64,000 nt of DNA from NCBI GenBank assembly GCA_036008175.1, contig DASYOB010000119.1:1-64000 (forward strand). The letters are read 5' to 3'. Position 1 is the first letter of the stretch, and each line of letters starts with the position of its first letter. Positions 40,183-48,653 of the stretch are shown piece after piece. The DNA comes from DATARH01 sp036008175. Its GTDB lineage: Bacteria; Pseudomonadota; Alphaproteobacteria; ATCC43930; CGMCC-115725. The position numbers and the translations under genes are program-made. The notes under the pieces were generated by a model, which ran no database searches, was not told the origin of the DNA, and worked only from the letters and a program-made list of their open reading frames with translations.

Positions 40183-41883
40183 CTAGGCGTGGTTCGCCTT
40201 GTAGTAGGTGTTGCGCAGGACGCGGCCGGGGAGCGCGCCCGAATGCTTGCCCTCTTCGAGCAGCACCTGCCCGTTGACGATCGTCATGCGGATGCCCTGG
40301 GCCGGCTCCTTGATCCGCTTGGCGCCGGTCGGGAAGTCGTGCAGCACTTCGAGCGGCAGCGGCTTCACCGTGTCGGCATCGAAGATCACGATGTCGGCGA
40401 CCATGCCGGGGCGCAGCAGGCCGCGGTCGTAGAGGCCGAAGGTCGAGGCCGACTCGAAGGTCAGCCGCCGCACTGCGGTCTCCAGCGACATCACCTGCTT
40501 TTCCCGCACCCACTCGGAGAGGAGGCGCGTGCTGAAGCCATACCCGCTCTGGAATTGGACATGCGCGCCGCCATCCGACAGGCCGATCACCGCATTCGGA
40601 TAGGTCAGGATCTGCGCCACCGCCGCGTCGTCGACATTATTCTCACCGTGCAGCCACTCGGTGTCGAGGTGCTCCTCAATAGCGAGGTCGAGGAAGCAGT
40701 CGATGATGCCCTTGCCCTGCTTTTCCGCAATCTGGCCGAGACTCATGTTCTCGTACTGCTTGTTCTTCGGCAGTACGGCGTTCTGCAGGACCATGTAGTC
40801 CCACCAGGTGCTGCAGATGCCGATCGCCGGCCCGTTCTTGAATTCGACCGCCTCCGCATGAAGCTTCCGGCGCACCTCCGGATCGGCGTACGCCTTCAGC
40901 ATGTCCTCGGGGCTCGACAGGCAGATCGGATGCCACACCGCCATGCCGCGGAAAGTCTGGGTGTTGCGCATCGTGAAGTAGTCGGTGATGCGGTTCGGTG
41001 TGCACATCGGGAAGGCGCGGATGCCCTTCGCCGTCGTCGCATCGACTTGTTCCATGTGCTTCTGCCATTGACCGGGCCGCCGCATCGTCTGGCCGAGATT
41101 GTTGTAGACGACGGTACGGCCGGTCGCTTCCGACAGCCGGCTCATCAGTCCGTCCTTCATCTCCGCGCCGTTGCCGCCGCCCGACTGGATCAGACCGGTG
41201 CCCATCTCGCGCAGCACGTCGCCGAGCGCGAAAATCTCCTTCTCGTCCGCCCAGATCGCCGGAATATGGACGCCCTGCGGGTCGAAATGGCCCTGGTTGC
41301 GCGACACCGAGAGGCCGAGCGCACCCGCTTCCATGCCCTCGCGCACGAGACTCTGCATCTGTTTGATCTCGTCATCGGTGGCGGTGCGCTTCTGGCAGTC
41401 GGCGTCCATGACGTAAAAGCGCACCGCGGTGTGGCCGATCAGATTGCCGACATTGACGCCGAGATTGCGGTCCATCTGGTCGAGGTATTCCGGGAAGCTC
41501 TCCCAGGTGAATTCCAGCGTCTTCAGCACTTCCATCGGGATCGCTTCGACATAGGAGAGGAACTCGGAGAGCCGCTCCTGCTTGCCCTTCTTCACCGGCG
41601 CCAATGACAGGGAGCAGTTGCCGAAAACGACCGAGGTCGCACCGTGGTCGCAGGAATAGGTGCAAAGCGGGTCCCAGGTGACCTGCGCGTCGTAGTGGCA
41701 GTGATTGTCGATAAAGCCAGGAGCGACGACGAGCCCGTCGGCGTCGATCGTGCGGCCCGCCGGGCCCGAAAGCTTGCCAATTTCGACGATCTTGCCGTCC
41801 TTCACCGCGATATCGCCGCGGAACGACGGGCCGCCGGAGCCGTCGACAATGCGGCCGTTTTTGATCAGGAGATCGTAGGCCAT
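40183..41883 (-). CDS. N-acyl-D-amino-acid deacylase-like amidohydrolase
   Basis: A 566-residue metal-dependent hydrolase. Seen: YDLLIKNGRIVDGSGGPSFRGDIAV, VVAPGFIDNHCHYDAQVTWDP (HxH metal motif with Cys between), LIGHTAVRFYVM, SDGGAHVQFQSGYGFSTRLL, and LLRPGMVADIVIFDADTV. Similar to D-aminoacylases and dihydropyrimidinase relatives. Paralogue of the gene at 56782, with the same N-terminal pattern. ATG 41883 is preferred. Exact substrate unknown. Confidence 0.88.
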   Translation of the reverse strand: MAYDLLIKNGRIVDGSGGPSFRGDIAVKDGKIVEIGKLSGPAGRTIDADGLVVAPGFIDNHCHYDAQVTWDPLCTYSCDHGATSVVFGNCSLSLAPVKKGKQERLSEFLSYVEAIPMEVLKTLEFTWESFPEYLDQMDRNLGVNVGNLIGHTAVRFYVMDADCQKRTATDDEIKQMQSLVREGMEAGALGLSVSRNQGHFDPQGVHIPAIWADEKEIFALGDVLREMGTGLIQSGGGNGAEMKDGLMSRLSEATGRTVVYNNLGQTMRRPGQWQKHMEQVDATTAKGIRAFPMCTPNRITDYFTMRNTQTFRGMAVWHPICLSSPEDMLKAYADPEVRRKLHAEAVEFKNGPAIGICSTWWDYMVLQNAVLPKNKQYENMSLGQIAEKQGKGIIDCFLDLAIEEHLDTEWLHGENNVDDAAVAQILTYPNAVIGLSDGGAHVQFQSGYGFSTRLLSEWVREKQVMSLETAVRRLTFESASTFGLYDRGLLRPGMVADIVIFDADTVKPLPLEVLHDFPTGAKRIKEPAQGIRMTIVNGQVLLEEGKHSGALPGRVLRNTYYKANHA

Positions 41884-41900
41884 TTCCTTGATTCCTTCCT

Positions 41901-41984
41901 TGTCATCCCGGCGAAGTCCGGGACCCATTCGTCATCCACTCGTCGCGGGCCCAGCATGGATCCCAGCCTTCGCCGAGACGATAA
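41901..41984. repeat. Dispersed palindromic repeat, CCGGCGAAG family
   Basis: Arms TGTCATCCCGGCGAAGTCCG and TGGATCCCAGCCTTCGCCGAG enclose a diverged middle. Second copy of the element seen at 15724-15807. It lies between two amidohydrolase genes on the same strand. Confidence 0.8.
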
Positions 41985-42010
41985 AATGGCAGTTTGGAGC
42001 CGCCATTTTG

Positions 42011-43150
42011 TCAGTTGATCAGCCCGTAGAACTTGGCGGCGTTCTCGCAGGTGATCTTGTGCACGATTTCGGCCGGCAGCTCGGCGAATTGCTCCTCGAT
42101 GTATTTCGAGGATTCCGGCCAGACGCCATCAGGGTGCGGGTAGTCCGAGCCCCACATCAAGGTCTCCACCCCCATATCCTCGACCAGCTTGGCGCCAACC
42201 CGGTCGAACTGGAAGGTGGCGCGGCACTGGCGGCGCCAATACTCGCTCGGCTTCAGCTTCATCAGGTCGCGGAAGCGGTCCTCGAACTCGAAATCCATGC
42301 GGTCGAGCGCGTAGGGCAGCCAGCCGATGCCGCTTTCGCCAAAGCCGACCCGCATGTTCGGATATCGCTCCAACACGCCGGCGCCGATGATCGCGGCGAT
42401 GATGTTGATCAAATTCATCTGGAAGCCGGCGACCGAGGTGAACTGCGCCATCCGGCGAACCTGGCCCTGCTGCTGCATCCGCACCTTCTGCGGCACCGAC
42501 GGGAACGTGTGGAAATGCAATGGCAACTGGACGTCGTTGACCGCCTTCCACAGCGGTTCCCAAACCGGGTGCCACATCGGTTCCATGTCCCACGAGCACG
42601 ACAGTTCGAGGCCCTTGAGACCGAGCTTGGCGACGCGGTAGACCTCTCTCGCCGCCGCCTCGACATCGCCATAGGGCAGACAGGCGAGACCGATCTGCCG
42701 GTCCGGGTAATAGCTGCAGAAATCCTTCAGCCAGTCATTGTATATGCGCAGCATCTCGTTGGCGGCTTCGTGGTCCTCAAGCCGCGAGGCGACGCCGAGG
42801 ATGCCGAAGATGATCTCGGCGTCGACACCGTCCTTCTCCATCTCCTTGATTCTGAGGTGCGGATCGCCCGGGCGGCGCTCGCCGCGTTTGCCGGCCTCGT
42901 AGAGGCCGGTCTCGGCCATTTTGTCGACGCGGTAGTTTTGGCCTGGAACGAACGGCGCGCCCACCGAACCGACCGCGCCGGGAATGCCCATGAAGACGCC
43001 GGCCTTGGTGGTCCATTTTGGCCCGTCCGGCCCGTCCTCGACAAAGGGCATGCGGTCCTTGAACTCGCGCGGTGCCTGCGAAACGAAGAGCTCCGGCGGC
43101 AGCCAGGGCAGGTCGAGATGGCAATCGGCCGAGATCCGACGGTACTGCAT
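42011..43150 (-). CDS. Amidohydrolase-2 (ACMSD-like) family protein
   Basis: A 379-residue TIM-barrel amidohydrolase or decarboxylase. Seen: ISADCHLDLPWLPPELF, KGLELSCSWDMEPMWHPVWEPLWKAVNDVQLPLHFHT, NMRVGFGESGIGWLPYALDRMD, and ETLMWGSDYPHPDGVWPESS with the late catalytic Asp. The first metal motif is DCHLD rather than DxHxH. GGAGGAC precedes the ATG. It lies upstream of the D-aminoacylase-like gene on the same strand, so the two may be cotranscribed. Confidence 0.88.
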   Translation of the reverse strand: MQYRRISADCHLDLPWLPPELFVSQAPREFKDRMPFVEDGPDGPKWTTKAGVFMGIPGAVGSVGAPFVPGQNYRVDKMAETGLYEAGKRGERRPGDPHLRIKEMEKDGVDAEIIFGILGVASRLEDHEAANEMLRIYNDWLKDFCSYYPDRQIGLACLPYGDVEAAAREVYRVAKLGLKGLELSCSWDMEPMWHPVWEPLWKAVNDVQLPLHFHTFPSVPQKVRMQQQGQVRRMAQFTSVAGFQMNLINIIAAIIGAGVLERYPNMRVGFGESGIGWLPYALDRMDFEFEDRFRDLMKLKPSEYWRRQCRATFQFDRVGAKLVEDMGVETLMWGSDYPHPDGVWPESSKYIEEQFAELPAEIVHKITCENAAKFYGLIN

Positions 43151-43299
43151 GGCGCGTCCTCCGCTGCGGCGATTTGACCGCAGTGTAAGCCCGAAGCGGG
43201 CCAGCCACGTTCGCTTTTTTCACATGGCTCGCCCGTCTGTCCCGCCCTAATCGCGCGGTCAGGAGCGCTGGCACGCGCATTCGGGACGCGAGAGCCGGA

Positions 43300-43332
43300 C
43301 TGTCATCAAACCATCACACAACTTTCACACTA
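43300..43332 (+). promoter_or_regulatory. Pho-box-like site upstream of phnD
   Basis: Three direct repeats with 11-base period: CTGTCAT-CAAA, CCATCAC-ACAA, CTTTCAC-ACTA. The first matches the PhoB half-site CTGTCAT exactly, the others in part. The site lies 70 bases before the phnD ATG. It suggests induction under phosphate starvation by PhoB. Confidence 0.65.
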
Positions 43333-43401
43333 CCGGTGTTTAACGAAGCCGACTGTCGACCACGCTCTTGCCGCACAACTGCGCCGGACAGGGAGAGGAC
43401 G

Positions 43402-44310
43402 ATGCCCCGAAGCTATTTCTGGGTCACGGCTGCCGCTATTGCGCTCATCTCCGCGAATACGGGCAGCGGGTTGGCTGCCGAGGCAGCTGATTGCCCGAAT
43501 GGCGGGACCGTCCGCTTCGGCGTCGAGCCCTATGACACAGCGGCGCGCCTGGTTCCGATCTACCAGAAGGTCGGCGAGATGATCGGCGAGAAGCTTGGCT
43601 GCAAGGTCGAGGTCTTCGTCGCCACCAGCTACAACGCCGAGATCGAGGCCATGCGCAACGGCAAGCTCGAGATCGGCGAGTTCGGGCCGCTCGGCTACGT
43701 GCTTGCGCACCAGGTCGCCAAGGCCGAGGCGGTGGCGGCATTCGGTACCGCGGACGGAAAGCCGAACACCTATTGGGCCAGCCTGGTGACCTATCCCGAG
43801 TCGGGTATCAAGACTGTCTCGGACATCAAGGGCCACAGCTTTGCCTTCTCCGACCCGGCCTCGACCTCCGGCCATCTGTTCCCGGCCTACGGGCTGCGCA
43901 AAGGCGGGGTCGATCCCGACAAGGACATCAAAGGAATTTATGCCGGCAGCCACACTTCTTCCTTCGAGGCGCTCTACAACCACAAGGTCGATGCCGGCGA
44001 GCTGAACAGCGAGCAGCTCGAATCCGCCACCCAGCGCGGCCACTACAAGGAAGGCGACCTGGTCTTCCTGTGGAAATCGGACCCGATCCCGACTGACCCG
44101 TTCACGGTGCGCGGCGATTTGCCGGAGAGCTTCAAGAAGCGGGTGAGCGACGTCGTGCAGAACCTTGATCTTTCGACGCTCGACCCGGCCGACCGCAAGA
44201 TCATGGTGGGCGCCGGCATCACCCGGCTGGTGCCGCAGAACGACAGCGCCTATGACGGGATCCGCGACCTGGTCAAGACGCTCCACATCGACCTGGAGAA
44301 GCTGAGCTGA
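43402..44310 (+). CDS. phnD: Phosphate/phosphonate-type ABC substrate-binding protein
   Basis: Periplasmic binding protein of 302 residues. Signal peptide SYFWVTAAAIALISANTGSGLAAEA. Seen: VRFGVEPYDTAARLVPIYQKVGEMIGEKLG, ATSYNAEIEAMRNGKLEIGEFGPLGYVLA, and FSDPASTSGHLFPAYGLRKGGVDPDKD, the anion-binding loop of PhnD/PtxB-like proteins. The ligand could be phosphonate, phosphite or another anion. GGGAGAGG precedes the ATG. First gene of the transporter operon. Confidence 0.9.
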   Translation: MPRSYFWVTAAAIALISANTGSGLAAEAADCPNGGTVRFGVEPYDTAARLVPIYQKVGEMIGEKLGCKVEVFVATSYNAEIEAMRNGKLEIGEFGPLGYVLAHQVAKAEAVAAFGTADGKPNTYWASLVTYPESGIKTVSDIKGHSFAFSDPASTSGHLFPAYGLRKGGVDPDKDIKGIYAGSHTSSFEALYNHKVDAGELNSEQLESATQRGHYKEGDLVFLWKSDPIPTDPFTVRGDLPESFKKRVSDVVQNLDLSTLDPADRKIMVGAGITRLVPQNDSAYDGIRDLVKTLHIDLEKLS

Positions 44311-44332
44311 AGTAGATCACCGGTAGCGCACC

Positions 44333-45076
44333 ATGCTCCGGGTTGCCGGCCTGACAATGCGCTACCCGAACGGCAAGGTGGCGCTCGCCGGGTTCGATTT
44401 GAGCGTGGCGGCGGGCGAGCTTGTCGTCGTGCTCGGCGGCAACGGCAGCGGCAAGACCACGCTGCTGCGGTGCGTCTCCCGCATGCTTCGCCCGAGCGCC
44501 GGCGAAATATGGCTCAACGGCGTCGATCTGGCTGCGCTCTACGGCGAACGGCTGCGTCAAGCCCGGCTGCCGCTGGCGATGATTTGGCAGCACGCGAGCC
44601 TGGTCCGGCGGCGCAGCGTATTGAGCAATGTCGCCGCCGGGGGGCTCGGGCGCCACGGCGGATTGTGGACCGCGTTCGGCGGCCTGCCTGCCGCAGAGCG
44701 CCGCGCCGCGCTTTACCATCTGAGCGAGGTCGGCCTTCCCCATCTCGCCGCGCAGCGCGCCGGTACCCTGTCCGGCGGCCAGGCGCAGCGGGTCGCGATC
44801 GCGCGCGCCCTGACGCAGTGGCCGCAGGCGCTGCTCGCCGACGAGCCGGTCGCGAGCCTCGACCCCGAGGCGGCAGACGACATCATGCGCCTGCTGCGGC
44901 ACTTGGCGGCCGAAGACAATCTCGCGGTGCTGTGCGTCTTGCACCAGGTCGAACTCGCCTACGCCTATGCCGACCGCGTCGTCGGCATTCGCGACGGCCG
45001 GATGGCCTTCGATCTCCCGTCTGCCGACGTGCCGCGCGAGGCGGTGCGGCAGCTCTATCTGAGCGAGGCCGCTTGA
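44333..45076 (+). CDS. phnC: Phosphonate-type ABC transporter ATP-binding protein
   Basis: A 247-residue ATPase. Seen: VVVLGGNGSGKTTLLRCVSR (Walker A), QHASLVRRRSVLSNV (PhnC-like Q-loop region), LSGGQAQRVAIARAL (signature), ALLADEPVASLDPEAA (Walker B), and CVLHQVELAYAYADRVVGI (H-loop). Ends in a TTGA overlap with the permease. Confidence 0.93.
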   Translation: MLRVAGLTMRYPNGKVALAGFDLSVAAGELVVVLGGNGSGKTTLLRCVSRMLRPSAGEIWLNGVDLAALYGERLRQARLPLAMIWQHASLVRRRSVLSNVAAGGLGRHGGLWTAFGGLPAAERRAALYHLSEVGLPHLAAQRAGTLSGGQAQRVAIARALTQWPQALLADEPVASLDPEAADDIMRLLRHLAAEDNLAVLCVLHQVELAYAYADRVVGIRDGRMAFDLPSADVPREAVRQLYLSEAA

Positions 45077-45882
45077 GCCTCGACGCGGCGGTCCCGCGGC
45101 TGGCCGAGCGCGGCTGGGCCGCAGCGCTCGCACTCGCCCTGCGAGCTGTGATCCTGCTGCTCCTGGTGCTGGTTGTCGTCCAGTCGGCGATAGTCGTCCA
45201 TGCGCGGCCGCAGGATCTGGTCACCGGCGTCTTTGGCATGGCCGACATTATCCGGCGCGCCATGCCGCCCGATTTCGCCAAGATCGACCTCGTCTGGTGG
45301 CCGGCGCTGGAAACCGTCGACATTGCCATCTTCGGCACCTTGGGCGGCATCATCATGGCATTGCCGCTGGCGATCCTCGCTGCCGAGAACGTCACGCCTT
45401 CGCGGCCCCTCTACTACGCGGCGCGTGGCGTGATCGGATTTGCCCGCGCCGTTCCCGATCTCGTCTGGGCGCTATTGTTCGTGACCGCGGTCGGGCTCGG
45501 GCCTTTCCCGGGCGCCCTTGCGCTCTCGGTGCATTCGATCGGCATGCTCGGCCGCCTCTTTGCCGAGACCATCGAGCAAATGGACATGGCGCCGATCGAC
45601 GCCTTGACCCTGACCGGCGCACGGCGGATGCAGGTGTTCAGCCATGGTGTCGTGCCGTCGATTCTGCCGGCGCTGACCGGGATCGCGCTCTACCGGCTCG
45701 ACGAGAACATCCGCTCGTCGCTGGTGCTGGGGTTTGTCGGCGCCGGCGGCATCGGTTTCGAGCTGCTGTCGGCGATGAGCCTCTTCCAATACCAGCTGGT
45801 CTCGCTCTATCTGATCATAACTTTCGTCATCGTGATCGCGGCCGAGCGTCTGTCGGCGCTGGTCCGCGCCCGCCTGGCGTGA
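45073..45882 (+). CDS. phnE: Phosphonate-type ABC transporter permease
   Basis: A 269-residue inner-membrane permease. Seen: WWPALETVDIAIFGTLGGIIMALPLAILAAEN, ARAVPDLVWALLFVTAVGLGPFPGALAL, and the coupling segment AETIEQMDMAPIDALTLTGARRMQVFSHGVVPSILP, followed by VLGFVGAGGIGFEL. Five or six transmembrane helices. TTG start overlaps the phnC stop. Confidence 0.92.
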   Translation: MSLDAAVPRLAERGWAAALALALRAVILLLLVLVVVQSAIVVHARPQDLVTGVFGMADIIRRAMPPDFAKIDLVWWPALETVDIAIFGTLGGIIMALPLAILAAENVTPSRPLYYAARGVIGFARAVPDLVWALLFVTAVGLGPFPGALALSVHSIGMLGRLFAETIEQMDMAPIDALTLTGARRMQVFSHGVVPSILPALTGIALYRLDENIRSSLVLGFVGAGGIGFELLSAMSLFQYQLVSLYLIITFVIVIAAERLSALVRARLA

Positions 45883-45895
45883 CAAGGGAGAGGCC

Positions 45896-46561
45896 ATGAA
45901 TGATCTCGATCTCGGCGAGATCGCCTATACGCCGACGATCGGGGTGCGGCGGGTGCATCGGACGGAGCTGATCGTCGCCACCGAGACCACGCTCGAAGGC
46001 TATGGCTGCCTCGTCGACGACCCGCAAAACTTCCCGATCGAGATCGTCCGCTGGCCGGCCCAGGGCTGGCGGCCGGTCGATCCGAACTCGGGCGACCAGG
46101 GCGGCGTCACCGAAGGGGTTTTCGAGTTCTGGTGGAAGGGCGAGACCCTGTATGCCCGCAACAACGCGGTCGGCGACAGCTACCTCTTCGCCTGGAGCAA
46201 CTGGCCGGAGGAGGCGGCAACAGACGGCCCGGCAAAGCCGCGCCAACAGGCGCTGGTCTGGCGCGCCAACTATCACCCGGACGGCGGCCAGCTGTTTTAT
46301 CCGTTGCACCGCGAGCAGTTCATCGTGCCGCTAGCGCCGCCCGGCGACAACGTGAAGCCGGAGGATTTTGTCGCCTTCTGGTGCGACGGGACGGAGGGCC
46401 TCTACATTCACCCGAATATCTGGCATGGCGCGGTCGTGCCGCTGGATGACCATGCCGAACTGCTCGACCGGCAGGGCCGGGTCCACGCCCGCGTGTCGGT
46501 CGATTTCGCCAAAGAATTCGGCTGCTACCTCGCCGTGCCCTTGCAACCGCCCCGACTTTAG
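45896..46561 (+). CDS. AllA-like (ureidoglycolate lyase superfamily) cupin protein
   Basis: A 221-residue protein. The C-terminal half has the AllA cupin pattern: YPLHREQFIVPLAPPGDNVKPEDFVAFWCDGTEGLYIHPNIWHGAVVPL, which matches the HxxxxQAFIP and NxWH elements of ureidoglycolate lyase. The N-terminal half is longer and unlike E. coli AllA (RWPAQGWRPVDPNSGDQGGVTEGVFEFWWKG). It starts 13 bases after phnE and is probably in that operon. No purine-degradation gene lies nearby, so the substrate may be whatever the transporter imports. Function inferred. Confidence 0.68.
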   Translation: MNDLDLGEIAYTPTIGVRRVHRTELIVATETTLEGYGCLVDDPQNFPIEIVRWPAQGWRPVDPNSGDQGGVTEGVFEFWWKGETLYARNNAVGDSYLFAWSNWPEEAATDGPAKPRQQALVWRANYHPDGGQLFYPLHREQFIVPLAPPGDNVKPEDFVAFWCDGTEGLYIHPNIWHGAVVPLDDHAELLDRQGRVHARVSVDFAKEFGCYLAVPLQPPRL

Positions 46562-48202
46562 CTACGCCGCCCGGCGGGCGGGCGTCTCGACCCGTACGTC
46601 TTCGAGGATCATCGCGGCGCATTTCTCGCCGATCATGATCGAGGGGGCGTTGGTGTTGCCGCCCGGCACCTGCGGCATGATCGAGGCGTCGGCGACGCGC
46701 AGCCCCTCGACCCCGTAGACCCGCAGCCGCGGATCGACGACGGCGTCGGTCTCGCGGCCCATGCGGCAGGTGCCGACCGGGTGCAGGTTGGAGACGCCAC
46801 GCACTCGGATCTCCTCGATCATGTCCTCGTCGGTCTGCACCGCCGCGCCGGGCAATACCTCCTCGACGACAAACGGCTTCAGCGCCGGCTGCGCGGCGAT
46901 CTTGCGGCTGAGCCGGGCGCCGTAGATCAGCGCCTGGAAATCGTAGTCGCTGGCGAGGAAGTTGAACTGGATCGCCGGCGGTGCCAGCGGATCGGAGCTC
47001 TTGATCCGCACCGTGCCGCGCCCCTCCGGGCGCAGATGCACCGGGGAGAGGGTGAAGGCCGAGAACGGGTGCGGCTTGATGCCGGTGCGCAGCCGCTCCA
47101 AGGCGCTCCAGCCGAACATATTGATCTGCAGATCCGGCTGCTCCAATCGCGGGTCGCTCTTGACGAAAGCGCCCGCATAGATGCCGGCATTCGACAGATG
47201 ACCCGAGCGGGTCAGCGCGTATTGCACCCCCGCCTTCAGCTTCCTCGCGGCGCTCATCGCCAGGTCATTGATCGTGATCGGCTGCGAGCAGCGAAACACC
47301 AGATATGTGTTGAAATGGTCATGCAGATGCGCGCCGACCCCGGGCATGTCGCGCATCACCTCGATGCCGTGCTGCCGCATCAGTTCGCCCGGCCCCAGCC
47401 CGGACAGCTGCAGCAATTGCGGCGAACCGTAGACGCCGCCCGAGACGATGATTTCGCGCCGGGCGCGGGCGGTGCGGCGTCCTTGCGGCGTCTGGTACTC
47501 GACCCCGACTGCGCGCCCGTTCTCGATCAGCACCCGGGTTGCGTGCGCATTGGTGGCGATCGTCAGGTTCTTGCGGTGGCGGTTCGGATAGAGATAGGCC
47601 CGCGCCGCGCTCCAGCGCCGGCGGTTGCTGGTCGTCGTCTGGTAATAGCCGACGCCCTCTTGGCGGGCGCCGTTAAAATCGGGATTGGCCGGCACTCCGG
47701 CCTCGATTGCCGCCTTCACCATAGCGTCGCCCAAGGGCGAGCGCACCGGGTTCGACACGTTGAGCGGGCCGCCAATGCCGTGAAACTCGTCGGCGCCGCG
47801 CTCCTGATTCTGCCCTCTCTTGAAAAACGGCAGGACATGGTCCCAATCCCAGCCCTCGCAGCCGCGCTGGCGCCAATTGTCGTAATCGGCGGGCGTGCCG
47901 CGCATATAGACCATGCCGTTGATCGAGCTGGTGCCGCCCAGCACCTTGCCGCGCGGCTGGTAGAGCGTGCGGCCGTTCAGCTGCGGCTCCGGCTCGCTCT
48001 CGAACATCCAGTTCACGCGCGGATCGGTGTAGGTCTTGGTGTAGCCGAGCGGGATGTGGATCCAGGGGTTGCGGTCGACACCGCCGGCTTCGAGGATCAG
48101 CACCCGGTACTGGCCGCTTTCGCTGAGCCGCGCCGCAACCGGACAACCGGCGGAACCGGCACCGGTGACGATGAAATCGTAGGTCTCTTCCGAAGCTGTC
48201 AC
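46562..48202 (-). CDS. GMC family FAD-dependent oxidoreductase
   Basis: A choline-dehydrogenase-like flavoprotein of about 546 residues. Seen: YDFIVTGAGSAGCPVAARLSESG (FAD site), RGKVLGGTSSINGMVYMRG (GMC signature 1), GVYGSPQLLQLSGLGP (signature 2), and SNLHPVGTCRMGRETDAVVDPRLRVYGVEGLRVADASIMPQ with the catalytic His region. The start is uncertain: GTG 48202 has GGGGAA before it, ATG 48226 does not. Substrate alcohol unknown. It meets the AllA-like gene end to end with no gap. Confidence 0.9.
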   Translation of the reverse strand: MTASEETYDFIVTGAGSAGCPVAARLSESGQYRVLILEAGGVDRNPWIHIPLGYTKTYTDPRVNWMFESEPEPQLNGRTLYQPRGKVLGGTSSINGMVYMRGTPADYDNWRQRGCEGWDWDHVLPFFKRGQNQERGADEFHGIGGPLNVSNPVRSPLGDAMVKAAIEAGVPANPDFNGARQEGVGYYQTTTSNRRRWSAARAYLYPNRHRKNLTIATNAHATRVLIENGRAVGVEYQTPQGRRTARARREIIVSGGVYGSPQLLQLSGLGPGELMRQHGIEVMRDMPGVGAHLHDHFNTYLVFRCSQPITINDLAMSAARKLKAGVQYALTRSGHLSNAGIYAGAFVKSDPRLEQPDLQINMFGWSALERLRTGIKPHPFSAFTLSPVHLRPEGRGTVRIKSSDPLAPPAIQFNFLASDYDFQALIYGARLSRKIAAQPALKPFVVEEVLPGAAVQTDEDMIEEIRVRGVSNLHPVGTCRMGRETDAVVDPRLRVYGVEGLRVADASIMPQVPGGNTNAPSIMIGEKCAAMILEDVRVETPARRAA

Positions 48203-48384
48203 AATGTTCCCCACGGATCTGCTCATCGGCACTCAGTCTCGGACGATAGCCAAAGGCGGCGGCAACGGAAAGCGCGCCGGTCAAGCATTTCGCGGCATTC
48301 GCGAGGTTTCGCGACACGCCAAACCGCCCTCCCGCGGGCCTTTGCCGATGGGACTATAGAGCGAGCCTCTATTATGCTGGTCGA

Positions 48385-48653
48385 ATGATCTTCGGGCGGG
48401 TGCTCGGCTGGCTGCTGCTGCTGGCTGGGCTCAGCGTGCTGTTGCGGATGTGCTGGTATGGCTCGACACCGGGCGATGGCTGCCCCTGTTGCTTGCCGAG
48501 GGATCGCGGCTGTTCGGGGCCGGCCATATCGACGGCATCACCGCCGTACCGCTTGCCGTATGGACCGCGCCGGTACTGATCGTGCTCGGCGTCGCGTTGC
48601 TGCTACTATACCGGCGCCGCGGGCGGCGCAGGGTCAGGTATCGCCCATCCTGA
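48385..48653 (+). pseudogene. Small membrane protein gene with a probable frameshift
   Basis: Frame one gives MIFGRVLGWLLLLAGLSVLLR from ATG 48385. At about 48448 the protein-like sequence moves to another frame: VLVWLDTGRWLPLLLAEGSRLF and later PVLIVLGVALLLLYRRRGRRR. Together they form a sensible two-helix membrane protein of about 89 residues. Restoring one base near GCGGATGTG would join them. Either a real mutation or a sequence error. The 3' end overlaps lepA by 20 bases. Confidence 0.65.

Noticed and set aside
37989..41607. Two long plus-strand open frames opposite thiC and the D-aminoacylase-like gene
   Set aside because: Both real genes have full family motifs on the minus strand; the opposite frames have no recognisable motif.
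43185..43215. Possible intrinsic terminator (GCCCGAAGCGGGC and T-run)
   Set aside because: The hairpin and T-run are separated by about 13 bases and the region is upstream of a minus-strand gene start, so it does not fit a terminator for either neighbour.
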